A stretch of 39,166 nt of DNA from contig CALWGP010000011.1 in the NCBI GenBank assembly GCA_944380095.1, positions 1-39,166 on the forward strand, read 5' to 3'. Positions 7,690 to 15,429 of the stretch are shown here, piece by piece. Under the pieces are notes generated by a model that worked only from the letters and a program-made list of their open reading frames with translations, searched no databases and was not told the origin of the DNA. A program made the position numbers and the translations under genes. The DNA is from an uncultured Lachnospiraceae bacterium (GTDB lineage Bacteria > Bacillota > Clostridia > Lachnospirales > Lachnospiraceae). Position 1 is the stretch's first letter. Each line of letters starts with the position of its first letter.

Positions 7690-9108
7690 TCAGTAAGCAT
7701 TTTCATTGATAAAGCCTTTGAAAATGGTCAGGAACATGATCTTAAAGTCGAATTCCATGCTCCAGTTTTCAATATAATAGATATCATACTCGATCCGCTT
7801 GCGGATGGAGGTATCCCCCCGATAGCCGTTGATCTGGGCCCACCCGGTAAGCCCCGGCCGCACCTGGTGCTTGATCATGTAACGTGGGATCTCTTCTTTG
7901 AATTTTTCCACATACTGGGGCCGTTCCGGCCTGGGTCCCACCAGGCTCATGTTCCCGATGAGGATGTTAAACAGCTGGGGCAGCTCGTCGATGCTGGTAC
8001 GGCGCAGGAAACGCCCCACCTTCGTCACGCGGGGATCGTTTTTCGTCGTCCATCCCTTCTTTTCTTCCGACGCATCCTGCACATACATCGTCCGGAACTT
8101 GTACATTTTAAAAACCCGGTTGTGCCTGCCCACCCGTTCCTGGGAAAAAATCACAGGCCCCCTGCTGGTCAGCCGCACGGTCAGGGCCACCGCAAGAAGG
8201 AGGGGGGACAAAAGGATCAGGCCGCACAGCGACCCGAAAATGTCCACGGCGCGTTTTGCCACCGCATTCATGGTATTGGACAGCGGGACATAGCGGATAT
8301 TGATCACCGGCAGCCCGCTTAAATCTTCCGTATAGGGCTTGCCCGGGATCAGGCTGTTGTAATCGGGGATAAACTTCGTATGCACGCCGGATTTTTCGCA
8401 GAGATTGACGATCTCCTCCAGCCTGTCGTAATCGGACAAAGACAGGGTTACCGCAATCTCATCCAGCTTGTTCTCCGGCAGGATATAGAGCAGGTTGTCG
8501 ATTGCTCCCAGCACTTTTACGCCCTTATAAACGGCGCCCCTGGGCACGTTGTCGTCCAGGATGCCCCGCACCACATATCCCCACTGGGGATTGGCCATAA
8601 TACGGTCGATATAGGCTTCCGCCGCACGGGAATAGCCCACCAGCAGGATATGCTTTAAATTATACCCTTTTTTCCGGAAAAGATGAAGGAGCCTGCGGAT
8701 CAGGGCCCTTACCAGGACAGAGTTGACCGTATTTAAAACAGCAAACAGGGCCAGCATGGAACGGGAAAAGTCCTTCATCTGGGAGAACCAGGAGTTCGCC
8801 AAAAACAGGACCGCCAGAAACAGCGTAATCCCCACCACGTTGGCCTTGAGGATATTCAGAATCTCATTTTCCGTGCGCTGCACCCGTTTGGGCGCATACA
8901 GACGGAATCCGGAATACAGGATCAGATAACCGGGCACTACGAAATAGAGGGCGCTTAAATAGATGCCCACATGCAGCACGCCTATGCTTTTATCTGCAAA
9001 CCAGCTTCCAAACATCAGCCACCATGCCAGCAGATAGGAGCCGGCAATGACGACCGCGTCCACAACCACGTGGAGCCGGTTAAAAAACTTCTGGTTATCC
9101 TTGATCAT
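7690..9108 (-). CDS. Polyprenyl-phosphate sugar-1-phosphate transferase (WbaP/CpsE type)
   Basis: A 472-residue polyisoprenyl-phosphate hexose-1-phosphate transferase, which starts a glycan by moving a sugar phosphate from a nucleotide sugar onto undecaprenyl phosphate. The N-terminal third carries about four membrane helices (12-33, 47-68, 90-107, 117-134). A Rossmann-like CoA-binding-type domain follows (LLVGYSRAAEAY, 155-166). The catalytic domain (284-472) starts with a hydrophobic segment (291-312) and has KFRTM (337-341), DELPQLFN (374-381), GPRPERP (391-397) and RPGLTGWAQ (417-425). The ATG at 9108 has GGGGAA about 9 bases upstream, and the frame upstream crosses a strong promoter. It is the first gene of the operon with the LCP ligase. 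The transferred sugar (Glc, Gal or other) cannot be told. Confidence 0.92.
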   Translation of the reverse strand: MIKDNQKFFNRLHVVVDAVVIAGSYLLAWWLMFGSWFADKSIGVLHVGIYLSALYFVVPGYLILYSGFRLYAPKRVQRTENEILNILKANVVGITLFLAVLFLANSWFSQMKDFSRSMLALFAVLNTVNSVLVRALIRRLLHLFRKKGYNLKHILLVGYSRAAEAYIDRIMANPQWGYVVRGILDDNVPRGAVYKGVKVLGAIDNLLYILPENKLDEIAVTLSLSDYDRLEEIVNLCEKSGVHTKFIPDYNSLIPGKPYTEDLSGLPVINIRYVPLSNTMNAVAKRAVDIFGSLCGLILLSPLLLAVALTVRLTSRGPVIFSQERVGRHNRVFKMYKFRTMYVQDASEEKKGWTTKNDPRVTKVGRFLRRTSIDELPQLFNILIGNMSLVGPRPERPQYVEKFKEEIPRYMIKHQVRPGLTGWAQINGYRGDTSIRKRIEYDIYYIENWSMEFDFKIMFLTIFKGFINENAY

Positions 9109-9135
9109 TCCGTCCGTTCCCCATGTACAAGTTGT

Positions 9136-9164
9136 AGTATACAATATCCGCCAAAAAAGTACAA
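9136..9164 (-). promoter_or_regulatory. Promoter of the sugar-transferase / LCP operon
   Basis: Minus strand -35 TTGTAC (9159-9164), 17-base spacer, -10 TATACT (9136-9141), placed 27 bases before the ATG at 9108. Both hexamers and the spacing fit sigma-A well. It lets initiation and ligation genes be expressed separately from the upstream glycosyltransferases. Confidence 0.7.
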
Positions 9165-9180
9165 GGATTTTCCCCGCCCG

Positions 9181-10137
9181 CTAAAACCGCCGGAACAGGT
9201 TTATCCACAGCTCCAGCTGGATCTTTGCGTAATGGCCGATATTTTTCCATGAAAACCGCACCTTTTTCCTTCTTCCCTCCGGGCTTATGCACAGCAGGAC
9301 GCCCTCCTTAAGCCCTTTGAGGTAAATTCCCCCGAAGCCTTTCCGGGCAAAGAACAGGATCTTGATCCCAAACCCCGCCAGAAGGAAGGGGGCGTTTAAA
9401 ACCAGCTGAAAAAGCGGCATATTCTTATAAATCAGGTAGACGTTATTCCGGGAAGAATGGGAAATTTTAAACGCATTATACCGGGAACCGGAAAATCCGC
9501 TTCCCGCATGATACACCACCGCCGCCGGCTCCATCACATTGTAAAACCCTGCGATCCTGGCCCGGTAGCCCAAATCCACATCCTCCAGATAGGCGAAATG
9601 GGCTTCGTCGAACAGGCCCGTCCGCTCCAGGTAGTCTTTCCGGTACAAAACAGCCCCGCCGCAGTTGGAAAACACCTTCCGCTGCCGGACGAAGTTTTCG
9701 CTCTTTTTGCCCTTCCCGATGGCGTAGGCCCAGCCGAAGGCGGAATACAGATCCCCGGCCGTATCCACCCTTTTTGGATCGTACATGGAAAGCATCTTGG
9801 CCCCCACGGAAAAAAGGCCTTCTGTTTTGTCCATGGCCTCTTCCAAACAGCGGATACAGTCCGGATCTATGGTCGTATCGTTGTTTAACAAAAACACATA
9901 GGGCGTTTTGGCCGCCCGGATCCCGGCGTTTACCGCCGCGCAAAACCCCCTGTTTTCGGGGAACGCAATCACCTGTACGCCGGGGAAATTTTCGGCCACC
10001 CATTGTGGGCTTTCGTCCCGTGAGCCGTTATCCACCACAATAACAGACGCGCGAACCGTGCTTTTGGTTGTGCTTTCCAGACAATTTTTCAAAAAATCAA
10101 GCCCGTTGTAATTGGGGATGATCACCGTCGTCTTCAA
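9181..10137 (-). CDS. Family 2 glycosyltransferase, TTG start
   Basis: A 318-residue GT-A glycosyltransferase related to WbbL-type rhamnosyltransferases. TVIIPNYNG (4-12) and VDNGSRD (35-41) form the nucleotide-binding part, LNNDT (84-88) is the DxD-like metal site, and YLEDVDLGYR (183-192) holds the catalytic acidic pair. The C-terminal 60 residues contain a hydrophobic, basic-flanked stretch that could hold the enzyme at the membrane. The start is a TTG at 10137, with AAGGAG seven bases upstream. It shares bases with the TGA stop of the preceding gene (TTGA), a translational-coupling arrangement. It probably adds a sugar, plausibly rhamnose, to the growing lipid-linked chain; donor and linkage are not readable. 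Confidence 0.87.
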   Translation of the reverse strand: MKTTVIIPNYNGLDFLKNCLESTTKSTVRASVIVVDNGSRDESPQWVAENFPGVQVIAFPENRGFCAAVNAGIRAAKTPYVFLLNNDTTIDPDCIRCLEEAMDKTEGLFSVGAKMLSMYDPKRVDTAGDLYSAFGWAYAIGKGKKSENFVRQRKVFSNCGGAVLYRKDYLERTGLFDEAHFAYLEDVDLGYRARIAGFYNVMEPAAVVYHAGSGFSGSRYNAFKISHSSRNNVYLIYKNMPLFQLVLNAPFLLAGFGIKILFFARKGFGGIYLKGLKEGVLLCISPEGRRKKVRFSWKNIGHYAKIQLELWINLFRRF

Positions 10138-11489
10138 AATGCCGCTCCTTTACCGGACGGATCCCAGAGGATCCGAAGGCCCCTTGCATGGATTTCTTCG
10201 CAAAAGGCTTTGCTTTGGGCAAAAACCGTTTCCTGCGTTTCTTCCCCCGCGCGGGGAAGGGACTCAAGCGCCTCCAAAAGCAGCGGTTTTAACGCAGGAG
10301 GTACCTGTATCGTCCTGATATCCGCCACATCCACATCCTGCTGCAGCGCGGCACGGTGCATGGGGCCGGAAAACCCCCTGCGCAGTCCCGCATAAAGCAT
10401 CCTGCCGTCCGGCAGGTAAATCCCGCTGCAAAACCGCCTTCCGCCGGGCAGCGGCCCTGCCAGGGCCCCGATTTCGGGGCGCTGGGCAAACACGCTTCCT
10501 TCATAGTCTACCCGGTAAAAGCCCAAATGTTTCAGATGGGAAACCTTCGCTTTCCATCCCGCCCTCCGGCAGTAGTCCTCCACCGCACGCTTCCCCGCCT
10601 CATAGGCGTAGGTCTTGCTTTGCGGATTCTGGGCGGTGGAATCCTGGTGACAGCGCCAGTGGTAGAGCACCTTTGGCACATGGACAAAGCATGCGCCTTC
10701 CGCCATGGCCCGCAGCACCAGGTCATAATCCTGGGCCCCGTCATACCCCGGCCGCAGCAAAAGACGCTGCAAAAATTGCGTATCCATCACCAAAAAGTGA
10801 CAGATATAGTTATTGGTCAGTAAAAGATCCGGATTAAAATCCGTCTTAAAATGCGGTTCGTAAAAAGTTTGCGCCGCATCGTCGCATTTATCTTCATCGG
10901 AATACAGCACTTCCGGCCGTTTCCCGCTTTTTTTCTCCCTCATTGCCGCCTGGGCCATCTCGTAAAGGGCGTCCGGCGTCAGAAGATCGTCGTGGTCCAA
11001 AAGGCCTGTGTACTCTCCCCGGGCCATTCGGATCCCCTCGTTGGTATTGCCGGCAATTCCCAGATTCTTTTCCAGTTTCAGATACCGGATACAGCCCGGC
11101 TTAAATGTCCCCTCCTGCCGCGCCAAAAGGAAGGGGACGTCTGCCTCCCGCGCCCAGCTTTGGGCTGCGTTTCGCACCTGGTTGCCTGCCGTGGCGTCCG
11201 CAAGCAGCAGCTCCCAGTTGGGATTGGTCTGCGCTTTTACGCTGTCAAGCAGGGCCTGCAGATGGGCTGTCCTAGTGGCATAGGCAGGCACCACCACCGA
11301 AAAGGAAGGGCTTTTGGCAGCATCCTCGCGCTGTCTATTACACGCTTCCTGAGTGGGCGGTTCATACAGATACGGGGCGCTTTGTAAAGCCTCCAGTCTT
11401 TCCAGGGCTGCAAAAAATGCAGCGGACGGTCCGTTTTTCTTCATATAGTACCATGTCTTTTTCAGATTGGAAAGGCTGATCAGCGCCAT
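10134..11489 (-). CDS. Family 2 glycosyltransferase with C-terminal extension
   Basis: A 451-residue protein whose residues 62-290 form a GT-A domain: FSVVVPAY (63-70), KNLGIAGNTNEG (141-152), the metal-binding motif LLDHDD (163-168), YSDEDK (196-201) and acceptor-side GAQDYDL (251-257). This DHDD subtype matches the first domain of the 663-residue tandem enzyme at 13423-15414, suggesting common descent. The last 140 residues are not a recognised second catalytic domain. The ATG at 11489 is the first sensible start; the frame continues upstream through a hairpin region. Its GGAG sequence lies about 14 bases away, longer than usual, so initiation may be weak. It ends in a TTGA overlap with the next glycosyltransferase. 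Donor unknown. Confidence 0.85.
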   Translation of the reverse strand: MALISLSNLKKTWYYMKKNGPSAAFFAALERLEALQSAPYLYEPPTQEACNRQREDAAKSPSFSVVVPAYATRTAHLQALLDSVKAQTNPNWELLLADATAGNQVRNAAQSWAREADVPFLLARQEGTFKPGCIRYLKLEKNLGIAGNTNEGIRMARGEYTGLLDHDDLLTPDALYEMAQAAMREKKSGKRPEVLYSDEDKCDDAAQTFYEPHFKTDFNPDLLLTNNYICHFLVMDTQFLQRLLLRPGYDGAQDYDLVLRAMAEGACFVHVPKVLYHWRCHQDSTAQNPQSKTYAYEAGKRAVEDYCRRAGWKAKVSHLKHLGFYRVDYEGSVFAQRPEIGALAGPLPGGRRFCSGIYLPDGRMLYAGLRRGFSGPMHRAALQQDVDVADIRTIQVPPALKPLLLEALESLPRAGEETQETVFAQSKAFCEEIHARGLRILWDPSGKGAAF

Positions 11490-11568
11490 GCTCGTCCCGT
11501 GTTCTCCTTCATTTTGTCGCTGCTGCAGTGCTTCCGTGGGCTTAGGATCCCATGGGCGCTGCACGGTT

Positions 11569-11600
11569 CTGCCCATCGGGATGGGGATACCGATGGGCAG
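11569..11600. repeat. 11-base inverted repeat upstream of glycosyltransferase
   Basis: CTGCCCATCGG (11569-11579) pairs perfectly with CCGATGGGCAG (11590-11600) around a 10-base loop. It lies in the 156-base gap after the phosphoglucomutase stop. No T-run follows on either strand, so it is more likely an RNA stabilising or attenuating hairpin than a terminator. Confidence 0.55.
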
Positions 11601-11645
11601 TCTGCAGGCACCGCAGGTTATGTCCGAAACGATTCCGTCCTGCGT

Positions 11646-13367
11646 TTACAGAATCGCTTTTAAGTCTTGCGTCAGCTTCTCCACTTTCTGCTGCGCATCG
11701 TCAAGGCTTGCGCCCTTAACGCCCATGTAGAACTTGATCTTGGGCTCGGTCCCGGAGGGACGTGCGCAGCACCAGGAGTTGTTGGTAAGGTCGAAATAAA
11801 GTACGTTGGACTTGGGCAGGCCGGTAGGTTTTACCTCGCCGGTTTCCAGATCCGTAACCTGGTCCTTCTCGTAGTCGCGCATCTCTACCACTTTCAGGTC
11901 GCCGAAGTTTTTGGGCGGGTTGCTTCTTAACTTGTCCATGATCTGGGCAATCTGGGCCGCCCCGTCGATTCCCTTCAAGGTAATGGCGTACTGGGTTTCC
12001 TTGTAATAGCCGTATTTTTCGTACAGCTCGATCATCTGGTCCCAGCAGGTCTTCCCGTGCTTTTTGCACCATGCGGCCATCTCGCACAGGCACATCACAG
12101 CCACCACGGCGTCCTTATCCCTTGCATGGGTGCCCGCCAGGCAGCCGTAAGACTCTTCCAGGCCGAAGACATAGTGTCCTTTGCCGGACTGTTCCATGAG
12201 CTTGATCTGCTCGCCGATGTACTTAAAGCCGGTAAGCACTTCCACAAATTTTACATTGTAATCCGCCGCAATGGCAGCCGCCATGTTGGTGGTCACGATG
12301 GTGGATACCATCACCGGGTCTTTCGGCATAGTGCCGGTGGCCGTGCGTTCCCTTAAAATATACTCCGCAATCAGCATGCCGGACATGTTGCCGGTAAAGG
12401 AAACATATTCCCCGGTCTTGGTGTCCTTGGCATAGATCCCTAAGCGGTCCGCATCCGGATCCGTCGCCAGGACGATATCCGCATCCACTTTCCTTGCCAG
12501 TTCAAGCGCCAGCTTGAAGGCCTTGGGGTCTTCCGGGTTGGGGTAATCCAGCGTGGTAAACGCGGGATCCGGGCGCTCCTGTTCAGGCACCACATACACA
12601 TGCTTGAATCCCAGCTCCGCCAGAATCCTTCTCACCGGTTTGTTGCCGGTGCCGTGGAACGGGGTATAGACGATCTTTAAGTCCTCCGCCATTTCCTGGA
12701 TAATCTCGGGATGGATGATCTGTTTCTTTAACTCTTTCATGTAAGCCACGTCGATCTCTTCGCCGATCATCTGATACAGGCCCGCCTTCATGGCGTCTTC
12801 TTTGGACATGGTCTTAACGGTGTGGTAATCCGTCACGTTCTTGACTTCCGTGATGATTTCCTTATCTTTGGGCGCAGTCACCTGGGCGCCGTCCTCCCAG
12901 TAAACCTTGTAGCCGTTGTACTCCGGCGGGTTGTGGCTGGCAGTTACCACGATGCCGGAAATGCAGCCCAGGGTGCGCAGCGCAAAGGACAGCTCGGGCG
13001 TGGGGCGCAGTTCGTCGAAAATATACGCCTTAATGCCGTTGGCCGCCATGCATCTCGCCGCCTCATCCGCAAACTCCGGGGAATAATAGCGGGAATCATA
13101 GGCAATGGCTACCCCCTTGTCGGCGCCGCCCTGCTTGAGTATGTAATTAGCCAGGCCCTGGGTCGCCTTACGCACGGTATAAATATTCATCCGGTTCGTA
13201 CCGGCGCCGATCACGCCGCGAAGTCCGCCCGTGCCAAACTCCAGTTCCTTATAAAACCGGTCCTCGATCTGTGCCGGATCGTCTGCGATCTTGCGCAGCT
13301 CCTCCTTTGTCCCTTCGTCAAAGTAGGAATCCTCCAGCCAGAATCTGTACTCCTCCATGTAACCCAT
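11646..13367 (-). CDS. Phosphoglucomutase/phosphomannomutase (alpha-D-phosphohexomutase)
   Basis: A full-length 573-residue cytoplasmic phosphohexomutase that interconverts hexose 6- and 1-phosphates through a phosphoserine enzyme. The catalytic serine is S144 in TASHNP (142-147), the metal loop is DPDADR (303-308), sugar recognition is GLEESYG (402-408), and the phosphate-binding loop is RPSGTEP (536-542). Length and motifs fit the PgcA-type enzymes of Firmicutes. The ATG at 13367 has GGAGG nine bases upstream and a promoter just before it. Glucose 1-phosphate from this enzyme would feed RmlA in the same region, which explains its place here; it also serves general UDP-glucose supply. Confidence 0.95.
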   Translation of the reverse strand: MGYMEEYRFWLEDSYFDEGTKEELRKIADDPAQIEDRFYKELEFGTGGLRGVIGAGTNRMNIYTVRKATQGLANYILKQGGADKGVAIAYDSRYYSPEFADEAARCMAANGIKAYIFDELRPTPELSFALRTLGCISGIVVTASHNPPEYNGYKVYWEDGAQVTAPKDKEIITEVKNVTDYHTVKTMSKEDAMKAGLYQMIGEEIDVAYMKELKKQIIHPEIIQEMAEDLKIVYTPFHGTGNKPVRRILAELGFKHVYVVPEQERPDPAFTTLDYPNPEDPKAFKLALELARKVDADIVLATDPDADRLGIYAKDTKTGEYVSFTGNMSGMLIAEYILRERTATGTMPKDPVMVSTIVTTNMAAAIAADYNVKFVEVLTGFKYIGEQIKLMEQSGKGHYVFGLEESYGCLAGTHARDKDAVVAVMCLCEMAAWCKKHGKTCWDQMIELYEKYGYYKETQYAITLKGIDGAAQIAQIMDKLRSNPPKNFGDLKVVEMRDYEKDQVTDLETGEVKPTGLPKSNVLYFDLTNNSWCCARPSGTEPKIKFYMGVKGASLDDAQQKVEKLTQDLKAIL

Positions 13368-13406
13368 CGTTTTTTACCTCCCTGTTGGTTTTTTGCGATT
13401 TTCTAT

Positions 13407-13435
13407 AGTATACACCAAAACCTTACACCCGTAAA
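13407..13435 (-). promoter_or_regulatory. Promoter of the phosphoglucomutase gene
   Basis: Minus strand -35 TTTACG (13430-13435), 17-base spacer, -10 TATACT (13407-13412). The -35 lies in the last codons of the upstream glycosyltransferase. The leader is about 35 bases and carries the GGAGG site. The element would make the mutase partly independent of the rml operon. Confidence 0.6.
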
Positions 13436-15414
13436 GAAAAGTCCGGCTTATCGAGAGAGAAATTCGGATTGAAATAAGGGTCCCCCGCCGCCAGCTGCTC
13501 CTTCCATTTTTCCCGGAAAAGGGCGGATTCCCGGTTGTAGCGCTCGGCCTTTTTCCCCTGGTCGTCCAGCCCCCTGGACACGGATTCATAATGATACAGT
13601 TCCGCAAACGGGGTAAATACGTTCAGGTACCCCGCCTGCCTGAGCTTCAGGCAGAAATCCACGTCGTTTAAGGAAACGGCAAAGTCTTCCTCCAGGCCCC
13701 CCATCCGTTCGTAGAGGGATTTTTTCACCATCAGGCAGGCCCCGGTCACGGCCGTCATATCCTGGGCATAGCAAAGCCGTCCCATGTAGCCCAGGTTTTC
13801 CCGCTTCTGGCGATAGTGCACATGGCCCGCCGTGCGGTGGGCCCCCAGCCCGATCACCACTCCCGCATGCTGGATCGTCTTGTCCGCGTAGTAAAGCTTG
13901 CCCCCCACGGCTCCCACATCCGGCCGCTGGGCATACATCAGAAGTTCCTCCATCCAGTTCACCGTAATGACCTGGGTATCGTTGTTCAAAAGCAGGATAT
14001 AATCCCCCGTCGCCGCCTTTACCCCGAAATTGTTCACCGCAGAATAGTTAAATTCCCCTTCCCACGTCACAATTTTAATGCGGGGATTGTTTTTCAGCTC
14101 GTCGTAATAGGAAAAAATCTCCTTCGTTTCGCTGTTGTTTTCCACAATGACGATCTCGTAATTTTCCCAGGTAGACTTTTCCACAATGGAAGTGACGCAC
14201 CGTCTTAAGTCGTCCGCATGGTCCTTATTGGGAATCACAATGGAAATCCCCGGTTCCCCGATGATCTCGTAAGTAATTTTGAAAATCGTCTCAAAAGCCC
14301 TGGTGCTGGTAATGGTAAAATGCTCAAAACCGTGTTTGCGCAGATGGTCCGCCACGGCGTTCCTGGCGGATTCAATGGCATAGGGTTTTGCATCGATGTT
14401 GGCCGCCACGCTGCCCGCGTGGGATCTCCAGTAGTACAGCAGTTTCGGGACGTGGACGATTTTTTTGGCCCGGTCCGTCAGCCGCAGGATCATATCATGG
14501 TCCTGGCTTCCGTCGAATTTCGGCCGAAACAGCTCCGTCCCGTCCAAAAGCTGCCTGGCAAAGACGCTGAAATGGCAGATATAGTTATTGGCCCGCAGGT
14601 TGTCGATGGCGTAATCCGGCTTGAAATGCATGGTAATCATCCGGTTGATATCGCCGTCCTTAAAGGTGGCCTCGTCGCAGTAAATATAATCCGCCCCCTG
14701 CTCGTTAATGGCCCGGACATATTCGTACAAAGCGCAGGGATGGAGGATATCGTCGTGGTCGAACAGGCCGATGTATTCCCCCGTGGCCATTTTCAGGCAC
14801 TCGTTGGTATTGCCGGAAATCCCTTCGTTTTTTTCCAGCTTCCGGTAGATAATCCGCGGATCCTTCGCCCCGTATTCCCGGCAGATCTGCCCCACATAGG
14901 CGTGGGAATCGTCCGACCCGTCCGCCAGGCAAAGCTCCCAGTTGCCGTAGGTCTGCCACTGCACGGAATCAATCATCTCATGCAGGAAATCCTGCGGCGT
15001 GTTCCACAAAGGGACGAGGATGCTGATTTTCACCATCCGGTCAAACACTGTTTCTTCCTGCCGGCTGCGCTCCTGCGCATCCGGGAAGCTTTTGGTGCCG
15101 TAGTGGGTCATGGCCTTCTTTTCGTAAGCCTTATAACGGAGTTTCTGGATCACCCCGGAAAGGCTGCCGCAGTTTTTCAGCCGGTCCGCCTGCCGGATGC
15201 AGAAATGCATGCATTTCCTGGCAGGGGCGGAAGCTTTCCATACCGGATTGTTTTTAATCCGGTCAAGCTGAAAAGTCAGCTCGTCCACCCGGTCTTCCAG
15301 CTCGGCCACCCGGCCCGCCAGATACACCGCTTTGTAATGTTCCTTTTCATAGGCGTCCCGGTAATCCTTTTTTTCCGGCCCCGGTATCCCGCCGTCTTTT
15401 TTCTCTATTTCCAT
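13423..15414 (-). CDS. Tandem-domain family 2 glycosyltransferase
   Basis: A 663-residue bifunctional-looking enzyme. Residues 20-60 are charged and heptad-rich, probably a short coiled coil. The first GT-A domain (128-335) has ISILVPLWN (130-138), the metal motif LFDHDD (217-222) and acceptor motif GSQDHDM (302-308). The second (388-620) has SIVIPNKDH (391-399), VENNSE (424-429), LLLNNDT (474-480) and LNDVDFC near the end. Both metal-binding motifs are intact, so two different linkages may be made by one protein, as in enzymes that build repeating polymers. The ATG at 15414 has AGGAAA seven bases upstream and lies 15 bases after the preceding stop. It belongs to the rml-wzm-wzt transcript. 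Sugars are not identifiable; rhamnose is likely for at least one. Confidence 0.88.
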   Translation of the reverse strand: MEIEKKDGGIPGPEKKDYRDAYEKEHYKAVYLAGRVAELEDRVDELTFQLDRIKNNPVWKASAPARKCMHFCIRQADRLKNCGSLSGVIQKLRYKAYEKKAMTHYGTKSFPDAQERSRQEETVFDRMVKISILVPLWNTPQDFLHEMIDSVQWQTYGNWELCLADGSDDSHAYVGQICREYGAKDPRIIYRKLEKNEGISGNTNECLKMATGEYIGLFDHDDILHPCALYEYVRAINEQGADYIYCDEATFKDGDINRMITMHFKPDYAIDNLRANNYICHFSVFARQLLDGTELFRPKFDGSQDHDMILRLTDRAKKIVHVPKLLYYWRSHAGSVAANIDAKPYAIESARNAVADHLRKHGFEHFTITSTRAFETIFKITYEIIGEPGISIVIPNKDHADDLRRCVTSIVEKSTWENYEIVIVENNSETKEIFSYYDELKNNPRIKIVTWEGEFNYSAVNNFGVKAATGDYILLLNNDTQVITVNWMEELLMYAQRPDVGAVGGKLYYADKTIQHAGVVIGLGAHRTAGHVHYRQKRENLGYMGRLCYAQDMTAVTGACLMVKKSLYERMGGLEEDFAVSLNDVDFCLKLRQAGYLNVFTPFAELYHYESVSRGLDDQGKKAERYNRESALFREKWKEQLAAGDPYFNPNFSLDKPDFSLRV

Positions 15415-15429
15415 ACTGTTTTCCTATTC

